Assembly (NCBI GenBank): GCA_036279295.1
Contig: DASUJK010000025.1
Coordinates: 1-64,000, forward strand
Origin: DATEPR01 sp036279295
Lineage (GTDB): Bacteria; Actinomycetota; Actinomycetes; Mycobacteriales; Pseudonocardiaceae
Reading direction: 5' to 3'
DNA: 64,000 nucleotides
Positions 6,965-15,752 of this stretch are shown piece after piece. The translations under genes and the position numbers were made by a program. Position 1 is the stretch's first letter. The number at the start of each line of letters is the position of its first letter. A model generated the notes under the pieces. The model had not been told where the DNA came from. It ran no database searches and saw only the letters and a program-made list of their open reading frames with translations.

Positions 6965-8773
6965 TCACTGATTGTCCATACCGCCGAGCATCAACGGCAG
7001 CCTCGTCGCACCGCCCGCCACGACCCGGACCGGCACGCCCCAGTCCTGCCGGGTGAGCCGGCACGCCGGGTGCTCGCCGTCCTCGTCGCAGCTCGCGGCT
7101 TGCGCGACGACCTGCAACACGCCGAACCCGACCGCCTCACTGAGCACGAGCTGCCGGCTCAGGTCGGTGCCCACGCCGTCACCGGAGCGGATCAGCCCCG
7201 GCGGTGCCGCGGTGACCTGCACGCGGGTGGACGGGCCGTAGCGCTCGTCGAGCTTCTGGCCGGGTGGCGGCTGGAACACGACGGCCAGCGTGATCTCGCC
7301 GGGTGCCAGGTCGACCGGCTGCCGGGTGACCTCGTGGGCCGGGCCTTCGATCAGTTGCGCCGCCACGCCGGGTGCCACCGGCCGGTCCAGCGCGTGCGCC
7401 GCCGACGCGACCACGACGATCTCGCCGTCCAGCACCGCGATGTCGGCAGGCTCGGCGATGTCGGTGGCCAGGGTGGACAGCTGGTCCGCGACCGGGTCGT
7501 AGCGCCGGATCGCGCGGTTGTACGTGTCCGCCACGGCAACGCTGTGGTCGGGCAGGACGGCGACGCCGAGCGGGTGCTGGAGCAGCGCGTCGGCGGCCGG
7601 GCCGTCGCGGTGGCCGAAGTCGAACAAGCCGGTGCCGACGGCCGTGTGCACGGTGAGGTCGGCGGCCAGCCAGCGCAGTGCGGACGTCTCGGCGTCGGCC
7701 AGCCACAGGCGGTCGCCGTCGGCGGCCAGACCGGAGGGCTGGGCGAAGAACGCCTCGGCCGCCGGGCCGTCGCGCAGGCCCTCGACCGTCGTGCCGGCCA
7801 GTCGGGACAGCGTGCCGGCGATCGGGTCGAACCGGCTGAGCGTGTGGTTGCCGGCCAGCGCCACGACCACCCCGTCGACCGGCGCCCACCAGGCCACGTC
7901 CCACGGACTGGAGAGCGCGATCTCGGTGGCCGGGCCGTCGGTGGCGCCGTCCCGCCACTGCGCGCCGGTGCCGGCCACCGTGGTCACGTGCCCATCGGCC
8001 AGCCGGACCCCGCGCAACAGGTGGTTCACCGTGTCGGCGACCACGACGTCGTAGCCGACACGCGAGGCGACGTCGACGGGCAGCACGGCAAGACCGGCGG
8101 GCTCGGCGAAGCGGGCTTCGGTCGGGCCGCCGTCGGTGTGGCCCCGACTGCCGGCACCGATCGTGCGCAGCACGGTCTCGCCGTCGGCGGCCAGTTCGAC
8201 CAGGGTGTGCCGGGCGGTGTTGGCCACCAGCAGCGTGCCGCTCGGAGTGACGGTTGCCTTGCTGGGGAAGCGAAGCGTGGTGTCGGCGGCCGGCGGTGGC
8301 ACGTACGGGCCGTCGCCGCGGTGCAGCGTGCCGCGCCGCTCGTGTTCGGCGACCACTTCGGCGATGACCCGGCGCAGTGCCTCCTCGTGGCCCTCACCCG
8401 CGGCGACGTGCACGACGTAGCCCTCGGGGTCGACGACGACCAGGGTCGGCCAGGCCCGCACGGCGTAGTTCTGCCAGGTGGTCAGCTCGGGATCGTCCAA
8501 CACCGGGTGGTGCACGGCGTAGCGCTCCACGGCGTCGGCCAGCGCGACCGGGTCGGCCTCGTGTTCGAACTTGGGTGAGTGCACGCCGACGGTCACCAGC
8601 ACGTCGGCGAACTCCTGCTCCAGCGGGCGCAACTCGTCCAGCACGTGCAGGCAGTTGACGCAGCAGAACGTCCAGAAGTCCAGCAGCAGGACCTTGCCAC
8701 GGAAGTCGGCCAGCGAGTACGCGCGGCCACCGGTGTTCAGCCAGCCCCGACCGCGCAGCTCAGGGGCTCGCAC
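6965..8773 (-). CDS. thioredoxin-fold / NHL beta-propeller protein
   Basis: About 602 aa from a GTG at 8773. Residues 10-165 form a thioredoxin/TlpA-like domain with redox motif C38-V-N-C41 inside F-W-T-F-C-C-V-N-C, the same unusual double-Cys form as in NHLRC2 proteins. Residues about 180-500 contain at least five NHL-type blades (L-L-V-A-N-T-A-R-H, V-V-A-D-T-V-N-H, L-W-L-A-D-A-E, V-A-V-A-D-T-Y-N-R-A-I). The C-terminal 100 residues are a beta-rich domain. No signal peptide is seen, so it is probably cytoplasmic. Its physiological substrate is unknown. An upstream extension to 8866 is open but lacks support. Confidence 0.85.
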   Translation of the reverse strand: MRAPELRGRGWLNTGGRAYSLADFRGKVLLLDFWTFCCVNCLHVLDELRPLEQEFADVLVTVGVHSPKFEHEADPVALADAVERYAVHHPVLDDPELTTWQNYAVRAWPTLVVVDPEGYVVHVAAGEGHEEALRRVIAEVVAEHERRGTLHRGDGPYVPPPAADTTLRFPSKATVTPSGTLLVANTARHTLVELAADGETVLRTIGAGSRGHTDGGPTEARFAEPAGLAVLPVDVASRVGYDVVVADTVNHLLRGVRLADGHVTTVAGTGAQWRDGATDGPATEIALSSPWDVAWWAPVDGVVVALAGNHTLSRFDPIAGTLSRLAGTTVEGLRDGPAAEAFFAQPSGLAADGDRLWLADAETSALRWLAADLTVHTAVGTGLFDFGHRDGPAADALLQHPLGVAVLPDHSVAVADTYNRAIRRYDPVADQLSTLATDIAEPADIAVLDGEIVVVASAAHALDRPVAPGVAAQLIEGPAHEVTRQPVDLAPGEITLAVVFQPPPGQKLDERYGPSTRVQVTAAPPGLIRSGDGVGTDLSRQLVLSEAVGFGVLQVVAQAASCDEDGEHPACRLTRQDWGVPVRVVAGGATRLPLMLGGMDNQ

Positions 8774-8855
8774 GCGGGCACGACGGGAGGTGGAGTGTGT
8801 CCCAGAAGAAGTCAACACACCCGGAGTCAACACGAAGGTGCGGTGATGATGTTCC

Positions 8856-8917
8856 ACTCCCAACAAATGGGAGTCTCCGCAGTGCTGCCAGGTCGGGGGT
8901 CCGGCAGCACTGCGGAG
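8856..8917. terminator. two tandem hairpins, probable terminator
   Basis: ACTCCC-7-GGGAGT (8856-8874) is followed without a gap by a perfect 15-bp stem, CTCCGCAGTGCTGCC / GGCAGCACTGCGGAG (8875-8917). They lie downstream of the AAA ATPase gene and upstream of the NHL-thioredoxin gene, both on the minus strand. The likely role is to end the ATPase transcript. Confidence 0.65.
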
Positions 8918-9037
8918 CCACTCAGGTCATCGTGTACTGATCCGTCGTCGTTACACCGGGAGTAGATGTGACCCGGGTCATATCCATCCGGTATCGCTCG
9001 ATCGGGTCGTATCTCGATCTATAGCGATAACGCTAGA

Positions 9038-10234
9038 TCACTCGTCCCGACCCAGGAGAAACCGGCCGAAGTGCGGCACCGTGAAGGCGATCCGGCCGCG
9101 CTCGGCCGAGTAGACCAGGCCCTTCTTGATCAGACTGTCCCTGGCCGGGGACAACGACGACGGCTTGCGGCCCAGGAAGATCGCCACATCGGAGCTGCCG
9201 GCGCCCTCGTCCTTGCCCTCGGTCAGCTCCGCGATGGCCCGCAGGTACTCGCGTTCGGCGGGCGTGGCGCGCTCGTAGCGGGACCCGAAGAAGCCGACCG
9301 CCAGCTCGGCCTCGGCCTCCGGTGCGGCCACGGCGACGTCCTCGGCGGTGATCGGGTCGGCGGGCGCCGCGTCCCAGGCCGCCTTGCCGTAGGCCTGGAT
9401 GAAGTACGGGTAGCCGCCGGACGCCTCGAACAGTGCGTCGAGCGCGTCGGGCGCGATGCCGGCCATCTCGCGTTCCACCGGGGCGAGCACCGCCCGGTTG
9501 ACCTCCTCGCGGTCCAGCCGGTCGATCCGCGTGTACCGGAACAGCCGCTCGGAGTAGGACTTGCTGGCCGAGAGCACGGCGGGTAGGTGCGGCAGGCCCG
9601 CGCCGACCACGACCAGTGGGGCGCCGGACTGGGACAGCTCATGGCACGCGGCGCACAGCGCGGACACGTCGTCGGGCAGCAGGTCCTGCATCTCGTCGAT
9701 GAGCAGCGCGACGCCGGTACCCACGTCCTGGGCCAGCTCGGCGACCTCGGTGAACAGCTCGACGAGGTCGATCTCGATGTCACCGGAATCGGCCCGGCCG
9801 ACCGCGGCCGGCACGTCGATGCCGGGTTGCCAGCGGTCGCGCAGCTTGGCGTTGTCCGGGTTGGCGCGCAGCGCGAACGCCTTGAGCACGCCGAGTACCG
9901 CTTCTACCCGATCGGGGGCCCGGTGTCGCACGGCGAGGTCACGCACGGCCCGGTGCAGCGCGGCGGCCAGTGGCCTGCGCAGCTCGGATTCGGGGCGGCT
10001 CTCGATCTTGCCGGCGCCCCAGCCCCTGCGGACCGCCATCGAGCGCAGTTCGCCGAGCAGTACCGTCTTGCCGACACCGCGTAGCCCGGTCAGCACGAGA
10101 CTGCGCTCCGGTCGGCCCCTGGCCACGCGTTCCAGCACCACGTCGAACGCCGCCACCTCGCGGTCCCGCCCAGCCAGTTCGGGCGGCCGTTGGCCGGCGC
10201 CGGGGGCGAACGGATTGCGCACCGGGTCCATCAT
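9038..10234 (-). CDS. AAA ATPase with C-terminal winged helix
   Basis: A 398-aa P-loop protein of the archaeal-ATPase/Orc1-Cdc6-like type. Walker A is G-L-R-G-V-G-K-T (residues 50-57), Walker B A-L-L-I-D-E-M-Q-D (about 180-188), and a sensor-2-like stretch lies near G-G-Y-P-Y-F-I-Q-A-Y. The C-terminal 90 residues look like a winged helix (S-S-L-S-P-A-R-D-S-L-I-K-K-G-L-V-Y). Similar stand-alone ATPases in actinobacteria lack an assigned role; DNA or partner-protein binding is likely. The start could be either of two adjacent ATGs. Not obviously in an operon. Confidence 0.8.
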   Translation of the reverse strand: MMDPVRNPFAPGAGQRPPELAGRDREVAAFDVVLERVARGRPERSLVLTGLRGVGKTVLLGELRSMAVRRGWGAGKIESRPESELRRPLAAALHRAVRDLAVRHRAPDRVEAVLGVLKAFALRANPDNAKLRDRWQPGIDVPAAVGRADSGDIEIDLVELFTEVAELAQDVGTGVALLIDEMQDLLPDDVSALCAACHELSQSGAPLVVVGAGLPHLPAVLSASKSYSERLFRYTRIDRLDREEVNRAVLAPVEREMAGIAPDALDALFEASGGYPYFIQAYGKAAWDAAPADPITAEDVAVAAPEAEAELAVGFFGSRYERATPAEREYLRAIAELTEGKDEGAGSSDVAIFLGRKPSSLSPARDSLIKKGLVYSAERGRIAFTVPHFGRFLLGRDE

Positions 10235-10305
10235 CGGACCGTATCGAGGTTTCTAGTGTCGACCCGATATTTGGCCAGATTTCACTACGGCGTGTCGGCG
10301 GGCAA

Positions 10306-10743
10306 TTACGAGATGCAGAGTTCGTTGCCCTCTGGGTCGGCCATCGTCACCCAGCTGTGAGGTCCCTGCTGTCCCCGATAGAGGAACTCGCCACCACTGT
10401 CGGTCAACCGGGCGACCACGGCGTCGACGTTCTCCGCGCCCACCCAGATGTCCAGATGCACCCGGTTCTTGCCGATCTTCGGCTCGGGCACCTGCTGGAA
10501 CAGGATGCGTTTGCGGGGGCCGCGTTCCGGGCCGTCCGGGTGTCGGATGGCGGCGCCGGTGCGCCACACCAGCTGTCCGTTGTGTCTCATCGCGTCGGCC
10601 TCGGTGGCCATGCCCTTGCCGATCATGTCCCGGATGAAGGCCTCGTCGCTCGGTTCCACGACCCAGCCCAGCGCGTCCGCCCACCAGTCGGCGAGCGCGT
10701 GCGGGTTGTCGCAGTCGACGGCCACCTGAAAGTCGTATGCCAT
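10306..10743 (-). CDS. VOC-family (glyoxalase-like) protein
   Basis: A 145-aa protein with the paired beta-alpha-beta modules of the vicinal oxygen chelate fold: F-Q-V-A-V-D-C-D-N-P-H-A-L-A-D-W-W-A-D-A-L-G-W at the start and V-H-L-D-I-W-V-G-A-E-N-V-D-A-V-V, D-P-E-G-N-E-L-C-I at the end. This subtype is common in actinobacteria and generally unassigned; it may bind or modify a small hydrophobic molecule. The gene stands alone, divergent from the SIMPL gene. Confidence 0.85.
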   Translation of the reverse strand: MAYDFQVAVDCDNPHALADWWADALGWVVEPSDEAFIRDMIGKGMATEADAMRHNGQLVWRTGAAIRHPDGPERGPRKRILFQQVPEPKIGKNRVHLDIWVGAENVDAVVARLTDSGGEFLYRGQQGPHSWVTMADPEGNELCIS

Positions 10744-10826
10744 GGGCGCAGGATAAGTAGTGGACTATCACCTTGTATCGACTCTTTACTAGATTTCCGA
10801 ATACGGCCTGATGGTTGAGTGGTGGC

Positions 10827-11441
10827 ATGGCGGAACTGGTGACCACGGGCAACGGTGAGGTCGAGCGGATCGCGGACCAGGCCGGGCTGACGCTGCGCTA
10901 CACGAACCGGGGCAAGGACCGGACGACCGCGGTCGACGCGCTGACCAGGCGAATCGCGGCGGTCGAGCCGCTGTTGGAGCGGGACGGCGTCACCGTGCGG
11001 TCGCGCAGGCTGGCCGTGCACGACGTGTGGGAACGGCGACGGCGGACCGGCGCCGAGGCCAGCCAGGCCTACGTGCTGCTGGTGACGGACGTGACCGTGC
11101 TGAACGACGTCGTCGGCGAACTGGTCACCACCGAACCGAGCGAGTTGCATGGGCCGAACTGGGAGCTGGCCGACCCGTCGGACGCCCGCCGGGAAGCACA
11201 GCGCGAGGCCGTTGCCGACGCGCGGACCACGGCTCTCGGCTACGCCGACGCGCTGGGCAGCCGACTGGGCAAACTGGTCCGGGTGGACGACTCGTCACCC
11301 GGCTACGTGCCGCTGCGGTACAGCGCGCGGGCCATGGCCGCGAGTCCCGGCGGCGCACCTGACATCGCCGAACTGTCCCTGGAGCCGCAGCCGGTCACCG
11401 TGTCGGCGATGTGCTCGATCACGTGGGAACTGTTGGTGTAG
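10827..11441 (+). CDS. SIMPL-domain (DUF541) protein
   Basis: About 204 aa starting M-A-E-L-V-T-T-G-N-G-E-V. The opening T-x-G-x-G and the later run A-R-R-E-A-Q-R-E-A-V-A-D-A-R, then A-L-G-S-R-L-G-K-L-V-R-V, followed by V-T-V-S-A-M-C-S-I-T-W-E-L, is the DUF541/SIMPL pattern. No signal peptide is visible, unlike many family members, so this one is probably cytoplasmic. The function of the family is not established. It converges on fadA2 with a 7-base gap. Confidence 0.8.
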   Translation: MAELVTTGNGEVERIADQAGLTLRYTNRGKDRTTAVDALTRRIAAVEPLLERDGVTVRSRRLAVHDVWERRRRTGAEASQAYVLLVTDVTVLNDVVGELVTTEPSELHGPNWELADPSDARREAQREAVADARTTALGYADALGSRLGKLVRVDDSSPGYVPLRYSARAMAASPGGAPDIAELSLEPQPVTVSAMCSITWELLV

Positions 11442-11448
11442 CTGGGTT

Positions 11449-12726
11449 TCAGCGTTCCAGGATCGCGGTGACGCCCTGGCCGCCCGCCGCGCAGATGGAG
11501 ATCAGGCCACGGCCGGCACCCCGCTCGGCGAGCAGCTTCGCCAGCGTGGCCACGATCCGGGCGCCGGTCGCCGCGAACGGGTGGCCAGCGGCCAGCGACG
11601 AGCCGTTGACGTTGAGCAGTGCGCGGTCCACCGAGCCCAGCGGTCCGTCCAGGCCCAGCTTGCCCTTGCCGAACGCCGGGTCCTCCCAGGCGCGCAGCGT
11701 GGCCAGTACCTGGGACGCGAACGCCTCGTGGATCTCGTAGAAGTCGAAGTCGGCCAACGTGAGCCCGGCCCGGTGCAGCATCCTGGGCACCGCGTAGGCC
11801 GGGGCCATCAGCAGGCCCTCGCCGCCGTGCACGTAGTCCACGGCGGCCGTCTCGGTGAACGTGAGATACGCCAGCACCGGCAGTCGGCGCTCGGCCGCCC
11901 ACTCCTCGCTGGCCAGCAGCACGACGGACGCGCCGTCGGACAGTGGCGTGGAGTTGCCGGCGGTCATCGTGCCGCCCTGGCCGCCGAACGCGGGCTTCAG
12001 CCCGGCCAACTTGTCGGCCGTGGAGTCGGGCCGCAGGTTCTGGTCGCGGGTCAGGCCGAGATACGGCGTGACCAGGTCGTCGAAGAAGCCCCGGTCGTAG
12101 GCGGCGGCCAGGCGCTGGTGGCTGGTGGCGGCCAGTTCGTCCTGCTCCTCGCGGCCGATGCCCCACTCGCGCGCGGTGAGCGCCGCGTGCTCGCCCATGG
12201 ACAGGCCGGTGCGCGGCTCGGCGTTGCGCGGGATCTCCGGCACGATCTGGCCGGGCCGCAGCCTGGCCAGCAGCCGGAGCCGGGCCCCGACGCTGCGCGC
12301 GCTGTTCAGCGCGACCAGGATCCGGCGCAGGTCCTCGTGCAGCGCCAGTGGCGCGTCGCTGGTGGTGTCGGTGCCGCCGGCAATGCCGGACTCGATCTGG
12401 CCGAGCGCGATCTTGTTGGCCACCGCGATGACCGACTGGAGACCGGTGCCGCAGGCCTGCTGGAGGTCGTAGGCCGGGGTGTCATGGGAGAGGCGGCTGC
12501 CCAGCACGGACTCGCGGATCAGGTTGAAGTCTCGGCTGTGCTTGAGCACCGCGCCGCCGACCACCTCACCGAGCCGTTCACCCCGCAGGCCGAACCTGCT
12601 GACCAGCCCGTCCAGCGCCGCGGTGAACATGTCCTGATTGGACGCTGCCGAGTAGCGGCTGTTCGACCTGGCGAACGGGATCCGATTGCCGCCGACGACG
12701 GCCACCCGGCGCACCGCAGTGCTCAT
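11449..12726 (-). CDS. fadA2: acetyl-CoA C-acyltransferase (thiolase), FadA2 type
   Basis: A 425-aa thiolase for the last step of beta-oxidation, splitting 3-ketoacyl-CoA. The ATG at 12726 has a strong ribosome site (GAGGAGGG). Catalytic residues are present: Cys92 in Q-Q-A-C-G-T-G, the His in N-G-S-S-L-A-A-G-H-P-F, and the second Cys in I-C-A-A-G-G-Q-G. It is divergent from fabG4, and the 72-base gap holds two predicted TetR operators. The set fadE5, fadA2, fabG4, htdX matches the Rv0241c-Rv0244c neighbourhood of M. tuberculosis, though here fadE5 lies 5 kb away. Confidence 0.95.
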   Translation of the reverse strand: MSTAVRRVAVVGGNRIPFARSNSRYSAASNQDMFTAALDGLVSRFGLRGERLGEVVGGAVLKHSRDFNLIRESVLGSRLSHDTPAYDLQQACGTGLQSVIAVANKIALGQIESGIAGGTDTTSDAPLALHEDLRRILVALNSARSVGARLRLLARLRPGQIVPEIPRNAEPRTGLSMGEHAALTAREWGIGREEQDELAATSHQRLAAAYDRGFFDDLVTPYLGLTRDQNLRPDSTADKLAGLKPAFGGQGGTMTAGNSTPLSDGASVVLLASEEWAAERRLPVLAYLTFTETAAVDYVHGGEGLLMAPAYAVPRMLHRAGLTLADFDFYEIHEAFASQVLATLRAWEDPAFGKGKLGLDGPLGSVDRALLNVNGSSLAAGHPFAATGARIVATLAKLLAERGAGRGLISICAAGGQGVTAILER

Positions 12727-12756
12727 GTTCCCTCCTCGGTACCCGCCCATAGTAAC

Positions 12757-12786
12757 CTACCGGTGAGTAGTCTTACTTTCGAGTAG
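12757..12786. promoter_or_regulatory. paired TetR-type operators between fadA2 and fabG4
   Basis: CTACCGGTGAGTAG (12757-12770) and TTACTTTCGAGTAG (12773-12786) follow yTAC-N6-GTAr and start 16 bases apart. They fill the centre of the divergent promoter, so one bound regulator dimer pair could silence both directions. Confidence 0.7.
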
Positions 12787-12798
12787 GAAGGTGACCAG

Positions 12799-14145
12799 AT
12801 GACCGACCGGTATCAGCGGTTCGCGAGGTCGGGTGTCGGCCAGCTGGTGGTCGGCCGGCTCGGTCTGCCCAATCCCGTCCAGCTTCGCCGCTTCCAGCCG
12901 GGTCAGCCACTGCTGACCGGCCCTGCGCTGCTCGGTGCCGCCCAGGGCGGCCGGCTGCTGGACCCGCTCGCCGCGATCCTCACCGAGGTCGACGTCGACG
13001 TGCACAAGTCGGCCGAGGACGACGTCCGCTACGGCGCCGTGATCTTCGACGCCACCGGCATCACCAGCCCGGAACAGCTCCGTGAGCTGCACGCCTTCTT
13101 TCACCCGGTGATCCGCACGGTCCGCGACTGCGGTCGGGTGCTGGTCCTGGGCACACCGCCGGAGAACGCGACACCGGTCGGCGAGAAGGTCGCCCAGCGG
13201 GCGCTCGAAGGTTTCACCCGATCGGTGGGCAAGGAACTGCGCCGGGGCGCCACCGCCCAACTGGTCCAGGTGGCCAAGGGTGCCGAGGATGCCGTCGAGT
13301 CGACCGTGCGGTTCCTGTTGTCCGCCAAGTCTGCCTACGTGTCCGGGCAGGTGGTCCGGATCGCCGCCGTCAAACAGGAGAACGTCGTCGAACCGGAGGA
13401 CTGGGCGCGTCCGCTGGCCGGCAAGGTCGCGCTGGTCACCGGTGCGTCCCGGGGCATCGGCGCCGCGATCGCCGGCGTGCTGGGCCGGGACGGCGCGCAC
13501 GTGGTGTGCCTTGACGTGCCGGCCCAGGGTGCCGAGCTGTCCACTGTGGCCAATCGGGTCGGTGGCGAGGCACTGCAACTGGACATCACCACACCGGACG
13601 CGCCCGCCAGGCTGACCGACTACTTCGCCGGCCGGCACGACGGTGTGGACATCGTCGTGCACAACGCCGGCATCACGCGGGACCGGACGCTGGGCAAGAT
13701 GGACGCCGGCCGCTGGGATGCCGTGCTGGCCGTGAATCTGGCCTGTCAGCTGCGGATCAACGACACGCTGCTGGGCAAGCGGACGCTGCGGCCGGGCGGC
13801 CGGATCATCGGTGTGTCCTCGATCGCCGGGATCGCGGGCAACGTGGGCCAGACCAACTACGCCACGTCGAAGGCCGGCGTGATCGGCATGGTGGCCGCGC
13901 TGGCGCCGAAGCTGGCCCGGCAGGGCGGCACGGTGAACGCGGTCGCGCCCGGCTTCATCGAGACCCGGATGACCGCAGCCGTGCCGCTGTTCATCCGGGA
14001 GGCCGGCCGTCGAATGAACAGCATGTCCCAGGGCGGCCGGCCGGTGGACGTGGCGGAAACGATTGCGTGGTACGCGAATCCGGCTTCGGCCGGGGTGAAC
14101 GGCAACGTGGTCCGGGTGTGCGGGCAGAGTCTGTTGGGCGCGTGA
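12799..14145 (+). CDS. fabG4: high-molecular-weight 3-oxoacyl-ACP/CoA reductase, FabG4 type
   Basis: A 448-aa two-domain short-chain dehydrogenase. Residues 1-205 are a degenerate N-terminal Rossmann-like domain typical of FabG4, starting Y-Q-R-F-A-R-S-G-V-G-Q-L. Residues about 212-448 are the active SDR domain: G-A-S-R-G-I-G cofactor loop, N-A-G motif, S in V-S-S-I-A-G, and Y-A-T-S-K for the catalytic Tyr and Lys. In M. tuberculosis FabG4 is NADH-dependent and acts on long-chain 3-oxoacyl-CoA. The htdX gene follows with at most 8 bases between them. Confidence 0.93.
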   Translation: MTDRYQRFARSGVGQLVVGRLGLPNPVQLRRFQPGQPLLTGPALLGAAQGGRLLDPLAAILTEVDVDVHKSAEDDVRYGAVIFDATGITSPEQLRELHAFFHPVIRTVRDCGRVLVLGTPPENATPVGEKVAQRALEGFTRSVGKELRRGATAQLVQVAKGAEDAVESTVRFLLSAKSAYVSGQVVRIAAVKQENVVEPEDWARPLAGKVALVTGASRGIGAAIAGVLGRDGAHVVCLDVPAQGAELSTVANRVGGEALQLDITTPDAPARLTDYFAGRHDGVDIVVHNAGITRDRTLGKMDAGRWDAVLAVNLACQLRINDTLLGKRTLRPGGRIIGVSSIAGIAGNVGQTNYATSKAGVIGMVAALAPKLARQGGTVNAVAPGFIETRMTAAVPLFIREAGRRMNSMSQGGRPVDVAETIAWYANPASAGVNGNVVRVCGQSLLGA

Positions 14146-14153
14146 GGGACGGT

Positions 14154-14984
14154 ATGGAGACAGAGCTGGCCGCCGAGCCGAACCTGCCGGTGCTGTTCGG
14201 AAAAGCCGCGCTGGGCGTGGTCCGGCACCGGACCGGCGAGCCCGTGCTGCCCGAGGGTGGGCTGGCCAGGTCCGGGGTGCTGCTGGACCGGGCGCGGCTG
14301 GCCGCCTACAACCGGGTGTGTGGCTTCCGGCTGACCGACGAGCTGCCGGTCACCGCGCCCCACCTGCTGGTGTTCGGCCTCCAGGTGGCGCTGATGACCG
14401 CGGCCGATTTCCCGTTCCCGATGATCGGGCTGGTGCACGTGGCCAACCGGATCAGCCAGACCCGGCCGCTGCGGGCCGATGAGCCGCTGGTGGTGCGGAC
14501 CCACGCGGCGAACCTGCGGCCGCACGAGCGCGGCAGCCAGTTCGACCTGGTCAGCGAGGTGCGGGCGGACGGTGTGGCGGTCTGGCGGGAGACCAGTACG
14601 TACCTGCGCCGGGAGAACACGGGCGAGCAGCAGGACCGGGAGAACGAGCCGGTGGAGCGGCCGGATGCGCGGTGGCGGATTCCCGGCGACATCGGCAGGC
14701 GCTACGCCGAGGTGTCCGGCGACCGCAACCCGATCCACCTGCATGCGCTGACCGCGCGGCTGTTCGGCTTCCGGCGGGCCATCGCGCACGGCATGTGGTC
14801 GCTGGCCAGGTGTCTTGCCCACTACGAGGGTCGGCTGCCGGCCGCGTACACCGTGGACGTGCGGTTCAAGCTGCCGATCCTGCTGCCGGCCACCGTGGCT
14901 CTGACCGCGGGCGACGACGGCTTCGAACTGGCCGACGCGCGGACCGGCCGGCCGCACCTGACCGGCGAACTCACTCGTCCCTAG
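14154..14984 (+). CDS. htdX: MaoC-like 3-hydroxyacyl thioester dehydratase, HtdX type
   Basis: About 276 aa. The C-terminal hotdog domain carries the hydratase-2 motif D-R-N-P-I-H near residue 190, where Asp and His activate water; the N-terminal half is a second, degenerate hotdog. The ATG at 14154 has GAGGGA five bases upstream; an in-frame GTG at 14142 overlapping the fabG4 stop is the alternative. With FabG4 and FadA2 it supplies the hydration/reduction steps around enoyl-CoA. Its 3' end overlaps the converging tetR gene by 14 bases. Confidence 0.9.
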   Translation: METELAAEPNLPVLFGKAALGVVRHRTGEPVLPEGGLARSGVLLDRARLAAYNRVCGFRLTDELPVTAPHLLVFGLQVALMTAADFPFPMIGLVHVANRISQTRPLRADEPLVVRTHAANLRPHERGSQFDLVSEVRADGVAVWRETSTYLRRENTGEQQDRENEPVERPDARWRIPGDIGRRYAEVSGDRNPIHLHALTARLFGFRRAIAHGMWSLARCLAHYEGRLPAAYTVDVRFKLPILLPATVALTAGDDGFELADARTGRPHLTGELTRP

Positions 14985-15633
14985 GCGGCTTCCACACGCG
15001 GTCCTCGACGAGGTTGCCGAACCCCATCCACACCAGGTTCATCAGCCGTGCCGCGATCGAGCTCGGCGACTCCTCGGGATGGTCGAGCCACCAGTCGGCC
15101 AGCGATTCGCCGGCGCCGACGAGTGCCGCGGCCAGCGGTTCACCGGCTACCGATGCCGCCTCGCCGACGCCCTCGTCGCTGCCGGTCCGCATCAGCACCG
15201 CGGCCACCAGGCTGATCGCCCGCTGCCGCATGGCCATCAGTTCCTCGGTGAACGGGCCGCCCTGGGCGATGGACTGGCGGTGCAGCACCCGCCAGCTCTC
15301 CCGGTGCTCGCCGACGAACCCGAAGAACGAGCGCAACCCGTGCCACAGCTGGACATCCGGCGGCTGGCCCACCTTGATGCCGCCGACGACGGCTTCGAGC
15401 AACAGCGTGGCCTCGCGGTGGATGCACGCGGCGAACAGGTCCTCCTTGGCGCCGAGGTAGGCGTAGATCATCGGCTTGGAGATGCCGGCGACCTCGGAGA
15501 TCTCGTCCATGGACGCGTCGTGGTAGCCGAGCCTGGAGAACACGCTGACGGCGGCGTCGACGATCTGGCGCTCGCGAACGGCGCGCGGCAGTCGTTTGGC
15601 ACGCACCGGCTGCCCGTCCTCGGCCAGCGACAT
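14971..15633 (-). CDS. TetR-family regulator, likely local lipid regulator
   Basis: About 220 aa from the ATG at 15633 (GGAGGAG upstream). The N-terminal helix-turn-helix is clear: R-E-R-Q-I-V-D-A-A-V-S-V-F, then M-D-E-I-S-E-V-A-G-I-S-K-P-M-I-Y-A-Y-L-G-A-K-E-D-L-F. The C-terminal domain is all-helical and would bind an acyl-CoA-like ligand by analogy with neighbours. Its promoter holds two copies of the 14-bp palindrome found at fadE5 and fadA2/fabG4, so it probably regulates itself and those genes. That link is an inference from shared sites. Confidence 0.88.
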   Translation of the reverse strand: MSLAEDGQPVRAKRLPRAVRERQIVDAAVSVFSRLGYHDASMDEISEVAGISKPMIYAYLGAKEDLFAACIHREATLLLEAVVGGIKVGQPPDVQLWHGLRSFFGFVGEHRESWRVLHRQSIAQGGPFTEELMAMRQRAISLVAAVLMRTGSDEGVGEAASVAGEPLAAALVGAGESLADWWLDHPEESPSSIAARLMNLVWMGFGNLVEDRVWKPPRDE

Positions 15634-15709
15634 AGGGTGTCTCCTCCCAACCCAGGCTCCCCGCAGCACGATGTCTGTTCAGCCTAGCGAGTCGCGGTTG
15701 CCCGATTAC

Positions 15710-15739
15710 CTACTCATCCGTAGCCTTACTCGCAAGTAG
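15710..15739. promoter_or_regulatory. paired TetR-type operators between tetR and the SCP2 gene
   Basis: CTACTCATCCGTAG (15710-15723) and TTACTCGCAAGTAG (15726-15739) fit yTAC-N6-GTAr and again start 16 bases apart, the same geometry as at fadA2/fabG4. Confidence 0.7.
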
Positions 15740-15752
15740 CAACACGGGAGGG

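Noticed and set aside
9000..9036. A small inverted repeat (TAGCG-ATAA-CGCTA) downstream of the AAA ATPase gene
   Set aside because: Short, with a weak stem, and next to a much stronger pair of hairpins at 8856-8917; no role can be supported.
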